Below are positions 18,081-26,158 of a stretch of DNA of 64,000 nucleotides, in pieces (the stretch's first letter is position 1; every line of letters begins with the position of its first letter). The stretch lies in the NCBI RefSeq assembly GCF_014174305.1, contig NZ_JABEQH010000004.1, positions 124,001-188,000 of the forward strand, in the 5' to 3' direction. Source of the stretch: Gluconacetobacter johannae (GTDB taxonomy: Bacteria > Pseudomonadota > Alphaproteobacteria > Acetobacterales > Acetobacteraceae). The notes beneath the pieces were generated by a model that had not been told where the DNA came from, made no database searches, and saw only the letters and a list, made by a program, of their open reading frames with translations. A program made the translations under genes and the position numbers.

Positions 18081-18956
18081 ATGCATAGACGCTCATTCCT
18101 GCTGGGGGCGTTGGCCGGGGGGATGCCGGCCGTCATCCTGGCCCGTGCCGAAGGGGCGGAAACGGTCAGCGTGCTGTATGCGGGCTCGCTGCTGAGCCTG
18201 ATGGAAAAGGGCATCGGCCCGGCCTTCGATGCGCGGGGCGACGGCGCCTTCGTGGGATATGCCGGCGGGTCGGGTGCATTGGCGAACCAGATCCGCGGCG
18301 GATTGCGCCGCGCCGACATTTTCATCAGCGCCAGCCCGAAGCTGAACGACACGCTGGGCGCCGGGCATGGCGATCGGGTCCGCTGGTATATCGAATTCGC
18401 CCGTTCGCCCCTGATGATCGGCTACGACCCGCGCAGCCGCTTCGCCGCCGACCTGAAAACCCGTCCATGGCACGAGGTCCTGCAACTGCCCGGACTCCGC
18501 ATCGGCCGGACCGACCCGGTGCTGGACCCCAAGGGGGCGTTGACGGTGCAGATGCTGCAACGGGCGGAGGCGGCGTACCATCTGCCCGGCCTGGCGTCCC
18601 GGGTGCTGGGCGCGCCCGATAATCCGCAGCAGGTCCGGCCGGAGGAAAGCCTGGTCGGCCGCCTGCAATCGGGTCAGGTCGATGTCGGTTTCTTCTACGC
18701 CACGGAAACCGCCGACCTGCATATTCCCGCCATCGCCCTGCCGCCCGACATCGTGGTGGCGGCGCATTATACGGTCACGATCCTGCGCGATGCGCCCAAC
18801 CCGGCGGGGGCCGAACGATTCGTCGCCTTCCTGCTGGGCCGGGAAGGGCGCGCGATCCAGCGCCGGCATGGGCTGGACACGGTGGGGCCGACCCTGACCG
18901 GCGACGCCGCTGCCCTGCCGGACCTGCTGCGTCCGTTCGTCGCCCCCGGTAAATGA
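18081..18956 (+). CDS. Molybdate/tungstate ABC transporter substrate-binding protein
   Basis: Periplasmic binding protein of 291 residues delivering oxyanion to the fused transporter downstream. The N-terminus MHRRSFLLGALAGG is Tat-like with twin Arg. The mature protein begins with SVLYAGSLLSLMEKGIGPAF and contains ADIFISASPKLND, closer in style to WtpA-type than classical ModA proteins. ATG 18081 is used; an in-frame codon at 18039 would extend it into the preceding gene. Its stop overlaps the next start by 4 bp (ATGA), indicating translational coupling. Confidence 0.86.
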   Translation: MHRRSFLLGALAGGMPAVILARAEGAETVSVLYAGSLLSLMEKGIGPAFDARGDGAFVGYAGGSGALANQIRGGLRRADIFISASPKLNDTLGAGHGDRVRWYIEFARSPLMIGYDPRSRFAADLKTRPWHEVLQLPGLRIGRTDPVLDPKGALTVQMLQRAEAAYHLPGLASRVLGAPDNPQQVRPEESLVGRLQSGQVDVGFFYATETADLHIPAIALPPDIVVAAHYTVTILRDAPNPAGAERFVAFLLGREGRAIQRRHGLDTVGPTLTGDAAALPDLLRPFVAPGK

Positions 18957-20785
18957 GGCGTACGCCCGGGGCGATCCGGATTCTGGGCGGTGTCCTGACC
19001 CTGTATCTGCTGGCGCCGTTCGTGGCGGGCCTGTCGCGGATGGGCGACGCGGACTGGCGCGGCGTCGACCGGGCGGCCCTGCTGCACGCGGCGGGCGTGT
19101 CGGTGGCCAGCGCCACGGCCGCGACCGCGCTGGTTGCCGTGGCGGGCGTCCCGCTGGGCTATGTCCTGGCGCGCGGGCGCGGCTGGCGGGTGGCGGTGCT
19201 GGGGGGCGTGGTGCAGTGGCCGCTGGCCCTGCCGCCGCTGGCCAGCGGTATCCTGCTGCTGTTCCTGCTGGGCTATAACGGGGTGCTGGGCGGGCTGACG
19301 CATGGCGCGCTGACCGAATCCTTCGCCGGAATCGTGCTGGCCGAGGCTTTCGTCGCGGCGCCCTTCCTGATCGTCGCGGCCCGCTCGGCCTTCGCGGCGG
19401 TCGACCCGGCGCTGGAAGATGTCGCGGCGACCCTGGGGTACGGCCCCGGCGCGGTGTTCCGCCGCATCGGCCTGCCCGTGGCCCGGCGCGCCATCCTGGC
19501 CGGGCTGCTGCTGGCGTGGCTGCGTGCGTTCGGCGAATTCGGGGCGACGATGATGGTCGCCTACCATCCGTATTCGCTGCCGGTCTTCACCTATGTCGCC
19601 TTCGGGGGCGCGGGGCTACCGGCCATGCTGCCGGTGCTGGCGCCCACCCTGGCGGTGGCCGCCACCGTCCTGGTGCTGGGGCAGGTCGTGGCCGTGCCGC
19701 GCCGCCGTGGGCGCGCACCGTCACGCGATGTGCTGCCGCCTGTCGCGGCCGGCCCGGCAGCCACGGGGCCGGGGCGGACATTGGTGCTGGACCTGCGCCA
19801 GAACCTGGAGGGTTTCACCTTGCGGGTGGAGTACCGCACCCAGGCCCGGCGGCTGGCGATCCTTGGCGCCTCCGGGTCGGGCAAGTCCATGAGCCTGCGT
19901 ACCATCGCGGGGCTGGAGCGCGGGGCGGGCTCGGTCGTCCGGTGCGATGGCCGCGATCTGGCCGCCCTGCCGCCCGAGGCGCGCGGCATCGCCTATGTCC
20001 CGCAGGGGTATGCCCTGCCGCCGCATCTGACGGTGGCCGAGCAGGTGCGCTTCGCGGTGGACAGCAATCCGGCGCTGGTGGCGCACTGGGTGGCGGCGTT
20101 CGGGCTGGCGGACCTGTCGCGACGCTACCCGCATGAACTGTCGCCCGGCCAGAGGCAGCGCGTGGCGCTGGCGCGGGCGCTGTCCCGGCCATCGGCCGGC
20201 CTCGTGCTGCTGGATGAGCCGTTCTCGGCGCTGGATGCGCCGCTGCGCGCCCGGCTGCGACAGGACGTCCTGGCGGTGCAGGGCGGGGTGCGGGCGACGA
20301 CGATCCTGGTTACCCACGACCCGGCCGAGGCGATGCTGCTGGCCGACGAACTGCTGCTGCTGGATGGGGGGCGCGTTATCCGGGCGGGCCCGGTGGACGA
20401 GGTCTTCTCCCGCCCCGGGGGCGAGATCGCGGCGCGCCTGCTGGGGGCGCGGACGATCGGCGCGGGAGACGTGCTGTCACCCACACGGATCGACATCGGC
20501 GGCGGCGTCGCGCTGCGGGTCGCGGGCGCGCCCCTGACGCCTGGCGCGCGCGTGCGCTGGGCGGTGCGGCCACATCAGGTCCGGCTGGATGGGCGGGGGG
20601 AGTATCCGGCCACGATCCTGCATCGTGGGGCGGTCCGCGACGGGCAGCGATCGGTCCGCCTGCGGCTGGGGGAGGCAGTCCTGGATATCGTCGCCGACCC
20701 GTCCTGCCCGGACATCGGCCCATGCCGGGTCATGATCGACCCCCTGGCGTTCCAGGTCTGGCCGCACGACGGGCATGGACCCTGA
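18953..20785 (+). CDS. Fused molybdate ABC transporter permease-ATPase (ModB-ModC fusion)
   Basis: One 610-residue polypeptide joins a ModB-like permease (residues 1 to about 250, six hydrophobic helices; EAFVAAPFLIVAARSAFAAVDPALEDVAATLG contains the EAA-loop region) to a ModC-like ATPase. The ATPase has Walker A GASGSGKS near 303, signature LSPGQRQR near 395, Walker B LVLLDEPF near 417, an H-loop VTHDPAEA near 453, and a C-terminal TOBE-like region. Normally these are two genes. It is translationally coupled to the binding protein. Molybdate versus tungstate is not decidable. Confidence 0.9.
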   Translation: MRRTPGAIRILGGVLTLYLLAPFVAGLSRMGDADWRGVDRAALLHAAGVSVASATAATALVAVAGVPLGYVLARGRGWRVAVLGGVVQWPLALPPLASGILLLFLLGYNGVLGGLTHGALTESFAGIVLAEAFVAAPFLIVAARSAFAAVDPALEDVAATLGYGPGAVFRRIGLPVARRAILAGLLLAWLRAFGEFGATMMVAYHPYSLPVFTYVAFGGAGLPAMLPVLAPTLAVAATVLVLGQVVAVPRRRGRAPSRDVLPPVAAGPAATGPGRTLVLDLRQNLEGFTLRVEYRTQARRLAILGASGSGKSMSLRTIAGLERGAGSVVRCDGRDLAALPPEARGIAYVPQGYALPPHLTVAEQVRFAVDSNPALVAHWVAAFGLADLSRRYPHELSPGQRQRVALARALSRPSAGLVLLDEPFSALDAPLRARLRQDVLAVQGGVRATTILVTHDPAEAMLLADELLLLDGGRVIRAGPVDEVFSRPGGEIAARLLGARTIGAGDVLSPTRIDIGGGVALRVAGAPLTPGARVRWAVRPHQVRLDGRGEYPATILHRGAVRDGQRSVRLRLGEAVLDIVADPSCPDIGPCRVMIDPLAFQVWPHDGHGP

Positions 20786-20789
20786 CGAT

Positions 20790-21413
20790 CTACCGCCGGT
20801 CGTGCAGCAGCAGGATGCCCCCGAACAGGACGAACAGCGAACCGCTGGCCCGCTGCAGGCGCCGCCGCCAGGCCGGGCGGGTCAGCACGGTCGACAGCCG
20901 CGCGCCGCCGGTGGCGTAGATCAGCATCCACAGCGTTTCGGTCGCGGCCGAGGTCGCGATCAGCAGGGCGTATTGCGGGGGCTGCGACGCCGACGGATCG
21001 ACGAATTGCGGCAGGAACGACGCCGCGAAGATGATCGCCTTGGGGTTGCTGATGCCGACCAGAAAGGACGTGGCCAGCGACGCGCCAGCCGAAACGGCGG
21101 CCTGCCCGTCGATGGCCGGCCCGTCCGCCGACCGGTCCAGCCATGCCCGCAGGCCAAGCTGGATCAGGTAGAATGCACCGGCATATTTCACGATGCGGAA
21201 CAGCGTGGGCGATGCCGTCAGCACCGCGCTCAGCCCCGCGGCGGACGCGCTCAGCAGCACGATCAGCGCCAGCAGGCATCCGGCCATGCTGTGGGTGCAT
21301 CTGCGTAGCCCGTGCCGGGTGCTGAACGTCATGATATGCGTCATGTTTGGCCCCGGAATGGCCGACAGCAGGAACACGGCGTTCAGATACAGCAGCCAAC
21401 CCTGGAGCGTCAT
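20790..21413 (-). CDS. LysE/RhtB-family amino-acid exporter
   Basis: Inner-membrane exporter of 207 residues. The N-terminus FLLSAIPGPNMTHIMTFSTRHG carries the conserved PGPN of the LysE translocator family, followed by CLLALIVLLSASAAGLSAVL and LVGISNPKAIIFAASFLPQFVD, also diagnostic. It is convergent with the Mod fusion, with only 4 bp between stops, and lies 5 bp downstream of the threonine aldolase on the same strand, so export of threonine or a similar amino acid is plausible but inferred. Confidence 0.9.
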   Translation of the reverse strand: MTLQGWLLYLNAVFLLSAIPGPNMTHIMTFSTRHGLRRCTHSMAGCLLALIVLLSASAAGLSAVLTASPTLFRIVKYAGAFYLIQLGLRAWLDRSADGPAIDGQAAVSAGASLATSFLVGISNPKAIIFAASFLPQFVDPSASQPPQYALLIATSAATETLWMLIYATGGARLSTVLTRPAWRRRLQRASGSLFVLFGGILLLHDRR

Positions 21414-21418
21414 GACGG

Positions 21419-22477
21419 TCAGGACCCTTCGGGTGACAGGCGCGCGCCCGTGATGTCGCGCAGGTCCTGCACCAGGGCGTCGATCCGCGCCCGGTCGGAA
21501 TCCCAGGCGAACATGAAGCGCGCGCTGTCGCCGATGAAGTTGTAGAAGACCCAGCCGCGTTCATGCAGCGCCGCCATGACGTCGGGCGGCAGCTTGAGGA
21601 ACACCGCGTTGGCCTGGACGGGAAACAGGATCTCCACTCCCGGCAGGCCGGCGACCTGAGCGGCGAAATGCCGCGCGCAGGCATTGGCGTGGGCCGCATT
21701 GGCGCGCCAGGCGCCGGTTTCGAACATCACGGCCCACGGGGCGGACAGGAAGCGCATCTTCGACGCAAGCTGCCCTGCCTGCTTGCAGCGGTAATCGAAC
21801 CCGTTGGCCAGCGCGCGGTCGAAGAACAGCACGGCCTCGCCGATCGCCATGCCGTTCTTGGTGCCGCCGAAGCTCAGCACATCCACGCCGGCGCGCCAGG
21901 TCATGTCCGCCGGGCTGCATCCCAGGCTGTCGATCGCATTGGCGAAACGCGCGCCGTCCATATGCAGCCGCAGGCCCAGTTCCCGGCAGGTCCGGGCGAT
22001 GTCGCCGATTTCCTCCAGGCTGTAGAGCTGTCCGGTTTCCGTCGGCTGCGTGATGGTGACGGCGCGCGGGCGCGGGAAATGGATGTCGGTGCGGCCCAGC
22101 GCGAACGCGCGGATGGCGTCCGGGGTCAGTTTTCCGCCTTCGCCGCGCGCCACCAGGATCTTCGCGCCGTTCGAGAAGAATTCCGGCGCCCCGCATTCGT
22201 CGGTTTCCACATGGGCGGTGTCGGACGCGATGATGCTTTCATAGGACTGGCACAACGCCGCCAGGGCCAGCGAATTGGCGGCCGTGCCGTTGAAGACGAA
22301 GAACAGTTCGCAATCGGTCTCGAACGTGGTGCGGAAGGCGTTTGCCGCGCGTACCGTCCACGGGTCGTCGCCGTAGGCCTGGGCCGACCCGCGATTGGCC
22401 TGCTCGATCGCGCGCATGGCGTCGGGGCAGATGCCTGCGTAATTATCGCTGGCAAATTGCTGTTGCGTATGGGGCAT
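21419..22477 (-). CDS. ltaE: Low-specificity threonine aldolase
   Basis: PLP enzyme splitting threonine/allo-threonine to glycine and acetaldehyde in the cytoplasm. The 352-residue product carries FASDNYAGICPDAM, ETGQLYSLEEI, LHMDGARFANA and SFGGTKNGMAIGEAV, where the Lys near residue 206 is the PLP Schiff-base residue. ATG 22477 gives family-length protein; a longer frame reaches 22912 but is GC-rich read-through. It precedes the LysE exporter by 5 bp and is probably in an operon with it. Confidence 0.93.
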   Translation of the reverse strand: MPHTQQQFASDNYAGICPDAMRAIEQANRGSAQAYGDDPWTVRAANAFRTTFETDCELFFVFNGTAANSLALAALCQSYESIIASDTAHVETDECGAPEFFSNGAKILVARGEGGKLTPDAIRAFALGRTDIHFPRPRAVTITQPTETGQLYSLEEIGDIARTCRELGLRLHMDGARFANAIDSLGCSPADMTWRAGVDVLSFGGTKNGMAIGEAVLFFDRALANGFDYRCKQAGQLASKMRFLSAPWAVMFETGAWRANAAHANACARHFAAQVAGLPGVEILFPVQANAVFLKLPPDVMAALHERGWVFYNFIGDSARFMFAWDSDRARIDALVQDLRDITGARLSPEGS

Positions 22478-22745
22478 CGGGTCGCGGGCCTTTCGTCGTC
22501 GGTTCATCGCGAACGAAATGACGTGCGGCTCCTGTCCGTTGTTTGCCGGATCGGCCACATCTTCCCGTACGGGAACGCCACCTTGCTCGGATGCAGGTTG
22601 GTGTCGGGCGTGAACCCGACTCTGGATGCGGGCCGATTGATAGCGCATGGCCCGCCCCACGACAATCCGGTATCGGAAAGCCTGCGTTGTGCAAAGGGCA
22701 ACGGCATGGTTCCCTGTCGCCGGCAGGGGGCGGGTGAGGGCCTTG

Positions 22746-23999
22746 ATGAAACTGGTTGCGGATCTTCTGGCTACACTGGGCCTGGGTTTTTTCTTCGGCC
22801 TGGCGTTCGAGGAATTCCATCGCAACGATACCCGCACGCGGCCCGGCGGCGTCCGCACCTTTCCGCTGCTGGCGCTGTGCGGTGCGCTGCTGTTCTGGCT
22901 GGTCCCCGGCAATCCGCTGCCGTTCTGCGTCGGCCTTCTGGTGCTGGGCGCGTGGCTGGCGCTGTTCTATGCGGCGCGCCTGCGGGGCGAGGGCGATAAC
23001 GGCATCGTCGTGCTGGTGTGCAACCTGCTGGCCTATCTGCTGGGCGCGGTGGTCATGGCCGGTCCGCGCTGGGTCGCGGTCGGCGGGACGGTGGGGGCGG
23101 TGCTGCTGCTGACGGGCCGCGACTGGCTGCACGCGCTGGCCCGGCGCGTGGGCCTGGACGAGATCGTGACCGCCGGCAAGTTCCTGATCCTGACCGGGCT
23201 GGTGATGCCGCTGCTGCCGGACACGCCGGTCACCCGCCTGACCGGCCTGACGCCGCATCAGGTGTGGCTGGCGGTGCTGGCGATCTGCACGGTGTCCTAT
23301 GCCAGCTACCTGCTGCAACGCTATGTCGCGCCGAAGGGAACGGGGGTGTGGGTGGCGCTGCTGGGCGGCCTCTACTCCTCGACCGCGACGACGATCGTGC
23401 TGGCGCGCCGTCTGGGGGGCGCCGGGTCCGACCGGCGCCAGACGCAGGCGGGCATCGTCCTGGCCACCGCGATCATGTACCTGCGCCTGACGGTCATCGT
23501 GGGCGTGTTCGACTGGCCGCTGGCGCTGCGTCTGGCGCCGCTGGCGATCGGGCTTGCCGCCTGCGGGGGGCTGGTCGCCGCCATCCTGTACCGGCGCGGC
23601 GCCCAGGACCCGGCGGCGGCGCAGGCTGCGCCGCGTGGTCCGTCCAATCCGCTGGAACTGACGACGGCGCTGGTCTTCGCGGCGCTGTTCGTCGTGATCT
23701 CGGTCGCCACCGGCTGGGCGCGCGCCCGTTTCGGGGTGGCGGGCCTGTATGCCCTGGCCGCCGTCGTGGGGGTCAGCGACATCGACCCCTTCGTGCTGGG
23801 GCTGGCGCAGGGCGGCGCGCCGGGCACGCCGGTCGCGGCGGCGGTGCTGGCCATCCTGATCGCGGCATCGTCGAACAATGTGCTGAAGGCCGCCTATACG
23901 CTGGGTTTCGCCGGCCGCCGGCATGGCGCGTTGCCGGCCGCCCTGCTGGTGCTGCTGGGGGCGGCGGGGATCGGGGCGGCGGTCATGCTCGGCGGCTAG
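22746..23999 (+). CDS. MgtC/SapB plus DUF4010 membrane protein
   Basis: Inner-membrane protein of 417 residues. The N-terminal third is MgtC/SapB-like (LATLGLGFFFGLAFEEFHR, RTFPLLALCGALLFWL); the rest is a DUF4010 domain with many helices (VSYASYLLQRYVAPKGTGVW, GGLYSSTATTIVLARRL, SSNNVLKAAYTLGFAG). About 12 hydrophobic segments. The function of the fused family is not established; magnesium or ion homeostasis is only suggested by MgtC. The start is ATG 22746 preceded by GGTGAGGG. Its stop overlaps the stop of the convergent selO gene. Confidence 0.86.
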   Translation: MKLVADLLATLGLGFFFGLAFEEFHRNDTRTRPGGVRTFPLLALCGALLFWLVPGNPLPFCVGLLVLGAWLALFYAARLRGEGDNGIVVLVCNLLAYLLGAVVMAGPRWVAVGGTVGAVLLLTGRDWLHALARRVGLDEIVTAGKFLILTGLVMPLLPDTPVTRLTGLTPHQVWLAVLAICTVSYASYLLQRYVAPKGTGVWVALLGGLYSSTATTIVLARRLGGAGSDRRQTQAGIVLATAIMYLRLTVIVGVFDWPLALRLAPLAIGLAACGGLVAAILYRRGAQDPAAAQAAPRGPSNPLELTTALVFAALFVVISVATGWARARFGVAGLYALAAVVGVSDIDPFVLGLAQGGAPGTPVAAAVLAILIAASSNNVLKAAYTLGFAGRRHGALPAALLVLLGAAGIGAAVMLGG

Positions 24000-25420
24000 G
24001 TCCCGCAGAATGTCGCCCGGACGCGCTCGGCGACCAGGGGTGGCCGCTCATAGTCGGGATTATCCGCGAAGGGAGCCGTGACCGCCGCGAGCAGCGCCTC
24101 GAAAGGCCCGAAATCGCCCTTCTCGGCGGCTTCGATGACGGCCTCGATCCGATGGTTGCGGGGGATGACGGCCGGATTGACGCGCCGCATCTTCACGCGC
24201 GCGTCCGGCGGCGCGCACCCTTCCGACGCCAGCCGCGCCTGCCAGCGCGCGCGCCAGGCCGCAAAGCCGTCCAGTTCGGGGAAATCCGGCTCGGGGTCCG
24301 CGAGACGACGGAAGCTCCATGTGAAATCGGCGGAGGCGGCCTGCAGCAGGTCCAGCCAGTCCGAAATCAGACGCCGATCGTCCGGCTCGTCCGTTTCCAG
24401 CCCCAGCTTGCGGTGCATCAGCACATCGGCCGCCTGCTCGTAGCGTTCGCGGAAGGCCATCAATACCGGCTCGAGACGGTTCACCGCGGCCTGTGGATCG
24501 GCGTCGATCAGCGGCATCAGCGTCTCGGCGAGACGGGCGAGATTCCACATGGCGATGTGCGGCTGGTTCGCATAGGCATAGCGGCCGCCCCGGTCGATCG
24601 AACTGAACACCTTCGACGGGTTGTACTCGTCGAGGAACGCGCAGGGGCCGTAGTCGATCGTCTCGCCCGAGACCGTCATGTTGTCGGTGTTCATCACGCC
24701 GTGGATGAAGCCGAGGCTCATCCAGCGGGCGATCAATGCCGCCTGTGCGCTGACGACGGCATCGAAAAATGCCAGATAGCGGTCCTGCTGGCCCACAAGG
24801 TCGGGATAATGCCGCACGATGGCGAAATCGGCCAGCGCCCTCAGCCCTTCCTCGTCCTTGCGGGCGGCGAAATACTGGAAACTGCCGACCCGGATGTGGC
24901 TGGAGGCCACGCGCGCCAGAACGGCGCCGGGCTTGAGCGTGTCCCGCGCCACGGTCTCGCCCGTCGCGACGGCGGCCAGGGTGCGCGTGGTGGGCACACC
25001 CAGCGCCGCCATGGCCTCGCTGACCAGATATTCGCGCAACACCGGCCCCAGCGCGGCCCGGCCGTCGCCCCGCCGCGAGAAAGGCGTGGGCCCCGATCCC
25101 TTGAGCTGGATCTCGTAGGGGCGGCCATGCACATCCACCCCGTCACCCAGAAGAAGGGCCCGTCCGTCGCCCAGCACAGGCACGAACTGCCCGAACTGAT
25201 GCCCCGCATAGGCGGTGGCGATCGGCGTCACGCCGGCGGGAAAGGCGCTGCCCGCCAGCATGGCGACCCCTTCCGGCCCGGCAAGCCAGTCGGGGTCGAG
25301 GCCAAGATCGCGGGCAAGCCCGTCATTCAGCTTCAGCAGGCGCGGGGCGCTGAGCGCGCTGGGGTCGATGCGCGCGAAAAAACGCGGCGGCAGGGTGGCG
25401 TAGTTATTGGCAAGCTGCAT
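23996..25420 (-). CDS. selO: SelO/YdiU-family protein AMPylase
   Basis: Pseudokinase-fold adenylyltransferase of 474 residues that transfers AMP to protein hydroxyls; in E. coli it acts in redox stress. Family motifs are plain: YAGHQFGQFVPVLGDGRALLLGD, EIQLKGSGPTPFSRRGDGRA, LREYLVSEAMAALGVPTTR, HGVMNTDNMTVSGETIDYGPCAFLD. The last holds the metal-binding Asn/Asp. The C-terminus lacks the redox Cys found in enterobacterial SelO as far as I can see (it ends ...RATFCGT, with one Cys). It is convergent with the MgtC/DUF4010 gene, sharing the CTAG at 23996-23999. Confidence 0.92.
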   Translation of the reverse strand: MQLANNYATLPPRFFARIDPSALSAPRLLKLNDGLARDLGLDPDWLAGPEGVAMLAGSAFPAGVTPIATAYAGHQFGQFVPVLGDGRALLLGDGVDVHGRPYEIQLKGSGPTPFSRRGDGRAALGPVLREYLVSEAMAALGVPTTRTLAAVATGETVARDTLKPGAVLARVASSHIRVGSFQYFAARKDEEGLRALADFAIVRHYPDLVGQQDRYLAFFDAVVSAQAALIARWMSLGFIHGVMNTDNMTVSGETIDYGPCAFLDEYNPSKVFSSIDRGGRYAYANQPHIAMWNLARLAETLMPLIDADPQAAVNRLEPVLMAFRERYEQAADVLMHRKLGLETDEPDDRRLISDWLDLLQAASADFTWSFRRLADPEPDFPELDGFAAWRARWQARLASEGCAPPDARVKMRRVNPAVIPRNHRIEAVIEAAEKGDFGPFEALLAAVTAPFADNPDYERPPLVAERVRATFCGT

Positions 25421-25450
25421 GGCGCGCCTCCGGGCCGATTGACACTCCCT

Positions 25451-25918
25451 TCACGTCGCCATCCGGCGCCGCTTCGTCAAGCGTTCCCTCGACCGGGGCC
25501 CTGTCGTTATTTCCCCCTTTCCCCCGATGGCGATCCGGCCCGGACCTGCCGCCGCCAGCGCCAGCAGGCCGCCGGCGATGCTGAAGTTCTTGTAGAAATG
25601 GATCCACATGTCGTACCGCTGCATGCCGGTAAACGTCCAGTAGTGATGGCCGATGAAGGCGGTGACGATGGTATAGGCGGCCAGGGCAAGCGCCAGCGGC
25701 GTGACCAGCACGCCGGCCACCAGCGCCAGCCCGATCCCCAGTTCCACGATAATGGCGATGCCCGCCGACAGGGCAGGGACAGGTGCGCCGGTGCTGGCCA
25801 TGTAGGCCACGGTCCCCGCATAATCCGTCAGCTTGCCCCACCCCATGAAGACGAACAGGGTTGCGAGCAGGAGACGGGCGGCCAGAAGGACAGGGTCCCG
25901 AGGAAGAGAGATGTTCAT
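25451..25918 (-). CDS. DoxX-family membrane protein
   Basis: Inner-membrane protein of 155 residues with four hydrophobic helices. The N-terminus LLAARLLLATLFVFMGWGKL and IVTAFIGHHYWTFTGMQRYDMWIHFYKNFSIAGGLLALA are typical of DoxX/YphA-type proteins; their function is mostly unknown, with links to redox stress. It lies 30 bp upstream of selO on the same strand and may be cotranscribed with it. Confidence 0.87.
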   Translation of the reverse strand: MNISLPRDPVLLAARLLLATLFVFMGWGKLTDYAGTVAYMASTGAPVPALSAGIAIIVELGIGLALVAGVLVTPLALALAAYTIVTAFIGHHYWTFTGMQRYDMWIHFYKNFSIAGGLLALAAAGPGRIAIGGKGEITTGPRSRERLTKRRRMAT

Positions 25919-26158
25919 GACATTTGCTTTCAGAGGCTGATGAGAACCGAATGGGCAGCGGGCACCCCGTTGCCGTTACGCAATCAATACAGCGTGAAGT
26001 GAGCGAACAAAATGGAAATCATATAAATGTTATGTTTCCAAATTTTGATTTCTGGTCGCACTCGCGATGGGAGGCGACCGCCTGCTCCACATCCCAACGA
26101 AGCGACTCCAATGATTCACCTCTCTCACCGGTAAGCTGAAAAGGAAACGGTAGCGGTC

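Noticed and set aside
23018-26002. 994-codon plus-strand frame from the MgtC gene through selO and DoxX
   Set aside because: Runs across three genes of different strand; composition and absence of motifs mark it as GC-driven read-through.
25980-26050. Imperfect inverted repeat GGAAATCATA...TTATGTTTCC upstream of cas3
   Set aside because: The arms do not align without a gap, so I treat it only as part of an AT-rich promoter region.
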